From NCBI GenBank assembly GCA_016790165.1, contig JAEUPL010000030.1, positions 124,001 through 188,000 on the forward strand: 64,000 bases of DNA, written 5' to 3'. Shown here one piece after another: positions 63,491 through 64,000 of this stretch. Source of the DNA: Burkholderiales bacterium (lineage in GTDB: Bacteria; Pseudomonadota; Gammaproteobacteria; Burkholderiales; Casimicrobiaceae). A model generated the notes under the pieces. The model ran no database searches. It saw only the letters and a list, made by a program, of their open reading frames with translations, and had not been told where the DNA came from. A program made the translations under genes and the position numbers. How positions within the stretch are numbered: the first letter of the stretch is position 1; the number at the start of each line of letters is the position of its first letter.

Positions 63491-63850
63491 TTAGAACTTG
63501 AGGCCGCCGGCGCGCGCTGCTTCCGCAAGCGCCTTCACGCGACCGTGATATTGGTAACCCGAGCGATCGAACGCGACCACTTCGACACCGGCCGCCTTGG
63601 CCTTTTCTGCGATGCGCGTTCCAACCACTTCGGCGGCGGCCTTGTTGCCGCCGTTCTTGAGTTGTGCACGCACTTCCTTCTCCGCAGTCGAGGCACTGGC
63701 AAGCACCTTGCTGCCGTCGCCCGAGATGACCTGGGCGTAGATGTGCGTGTTCGTGCGAAACACTGCCAGACGCGTTGCGTTGAGTGCGGTCAAGCGCACG
63801 CGGGTCTGACGGGCGCGGCGAACGCGCGTAGCTTCTTTGCTTTTGTTCAT
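63491..63850 (-). CDS. rplR: 50S ribosomal protein L18
   Basis: A 119-residue 5S rRNA-binding protein. [24 protein letters not shown] and [26 protein letters not shown] are typical. Confidence 0.99.
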   Translation of the reverse strand: MNKSKEATRVRRARQTRVRLTALNATRLAVFRTNTHIYAQVISGDGSKVLASASTAEKEVRAQLKNGGNKAAAEVVGTRIAEKAKAAGVEVVAFDRSGYQYHGRVKALAEAARAGGLKF

Positions 63851-63864
63851 GACGCTGCCCTGCC

Positions 63865-64000
63865 TTATTTCTTCTTGGTCTCTTTGAGCGTGACCGTCTC
63901 GTCGGCGTAGCGCACACCCTTGCCCTTGTAGGGCTCAGGCGGGCGATAGGCGCGAACCTCGGCCGCCACTTGACCGACCTGCTGGCGATCGGCACCCGAG
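63865..64000 (-). CDS. rplF: 50S ribosomal protein L6, C-terminal part
   Basis: Reading from the window edge, the minus strand encodes [34 protein letters not shown] through [10 protein letters not shown] and stop at 63865, the C-terminus of L6. The rest lies outside the window. Confidence 0.95.
   Translation of the reverse strand, partial: SGADRQQVGQVAAEVRAYRPPEPYKGKGVRYADETVTLKETKKK

Overview
The window reads as chromosomal DNA of a high-GC betaproteobacterium, most likely from or near the Burkholderiales. This rests on a Bug-type tricarboxylate-transporter receptor, the infA/rpmJ position inside the spc-alpha ribosomal operon, an AlgZ/AlgR-like pair divergent from argH, the pilT/pilU block beside yggS-proC-yggU, and an SWIB/H1-like protein. 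I cannot name the species from sequence alone.

Layout. 1-2769: a catabolic trio (Bug receptor fragment, crotonase-fold protein, class III CoA-transferase). 2770-8973: three secreted RCC1-repeat proteins with 14, 7 and 7 repeats, each ending in a dockerin-like loop. 9003-12444: a membrane Ser/Thr kinase and an ECF-type sigma factor, reading towards them. 12675-16916: yggU-proC-yggS divergent from pilT-pilU. 16965-20760: a DMT exporter, a DUF971 protein, ubiE, a Tim44-like protein and ubiJ. 20765-23079: a thioesterase divergent from a marR-MFS pair with a perfect palindrome between them. 23221-30880: an uptake-and-oxidation operon (polyamine-type ABC transporter plus three dehydrogenase subunits) with a divergent LysR, bracketed by the intact MFS gene and a roughly 90% identical remnant of its 3' end. 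31333-38729: a TonB-like lipoprotein, a TPR protein, TetR, a patatin lipase, a phasin, a bifunctional fatty acyl-CoA reductase of the Marinobacter type, and an SWIB/H1-like protein. 38799-43397: a beta-CASP nuclease, a lipase, a GMC oxidoreductase and its small subunit. 43599-49104: a hypothetical protein, tRNA-Arg(CCG), cytochrome c5, apaH, a PlsC acyltransferase, a CsgG-like lipoprotein and a PfkB kinase. 49568-57483: a LytTR two-component pair, argH, a SemiSWEET, a 3-hydroxyisobutyrate-dehydrogenase-type enzyme, a TfoX C-terminal domain, membrane proteins and GlsB. 57679-64000: the alpha and spc ribosomal operon from rplQ to partial rplF.

The most unusual content is in the spacers. Seven intergenic copies of one 119-130 bp element share inverted ends (ACAGCTTTT/AAAAGCTGT), a central GTCGAC at the same offset, and two flanking dyads of the form AACGACC-N7-GGTCGTT placed symmetrically about the centre. 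Copies 1-3 carry an extra 10 bp on one side. Two copies abut genes and contribute to their stop codons. A second, unrelated element (ends CAGGACGAAGGACG) occurs twice in opposite orientation around the TetR-patatin-phasin segment. I do not recognise either family.

Functional themes are acyl-CoA, fatty-alcohol and storage-lipid metabolism (31-43 kb), substrate uptake coupled to flavin oxidation (23-30 kb), and a possible regulator/secreted beta-propeller module (3-12 kb). The remainder is ordinary housekeeping.
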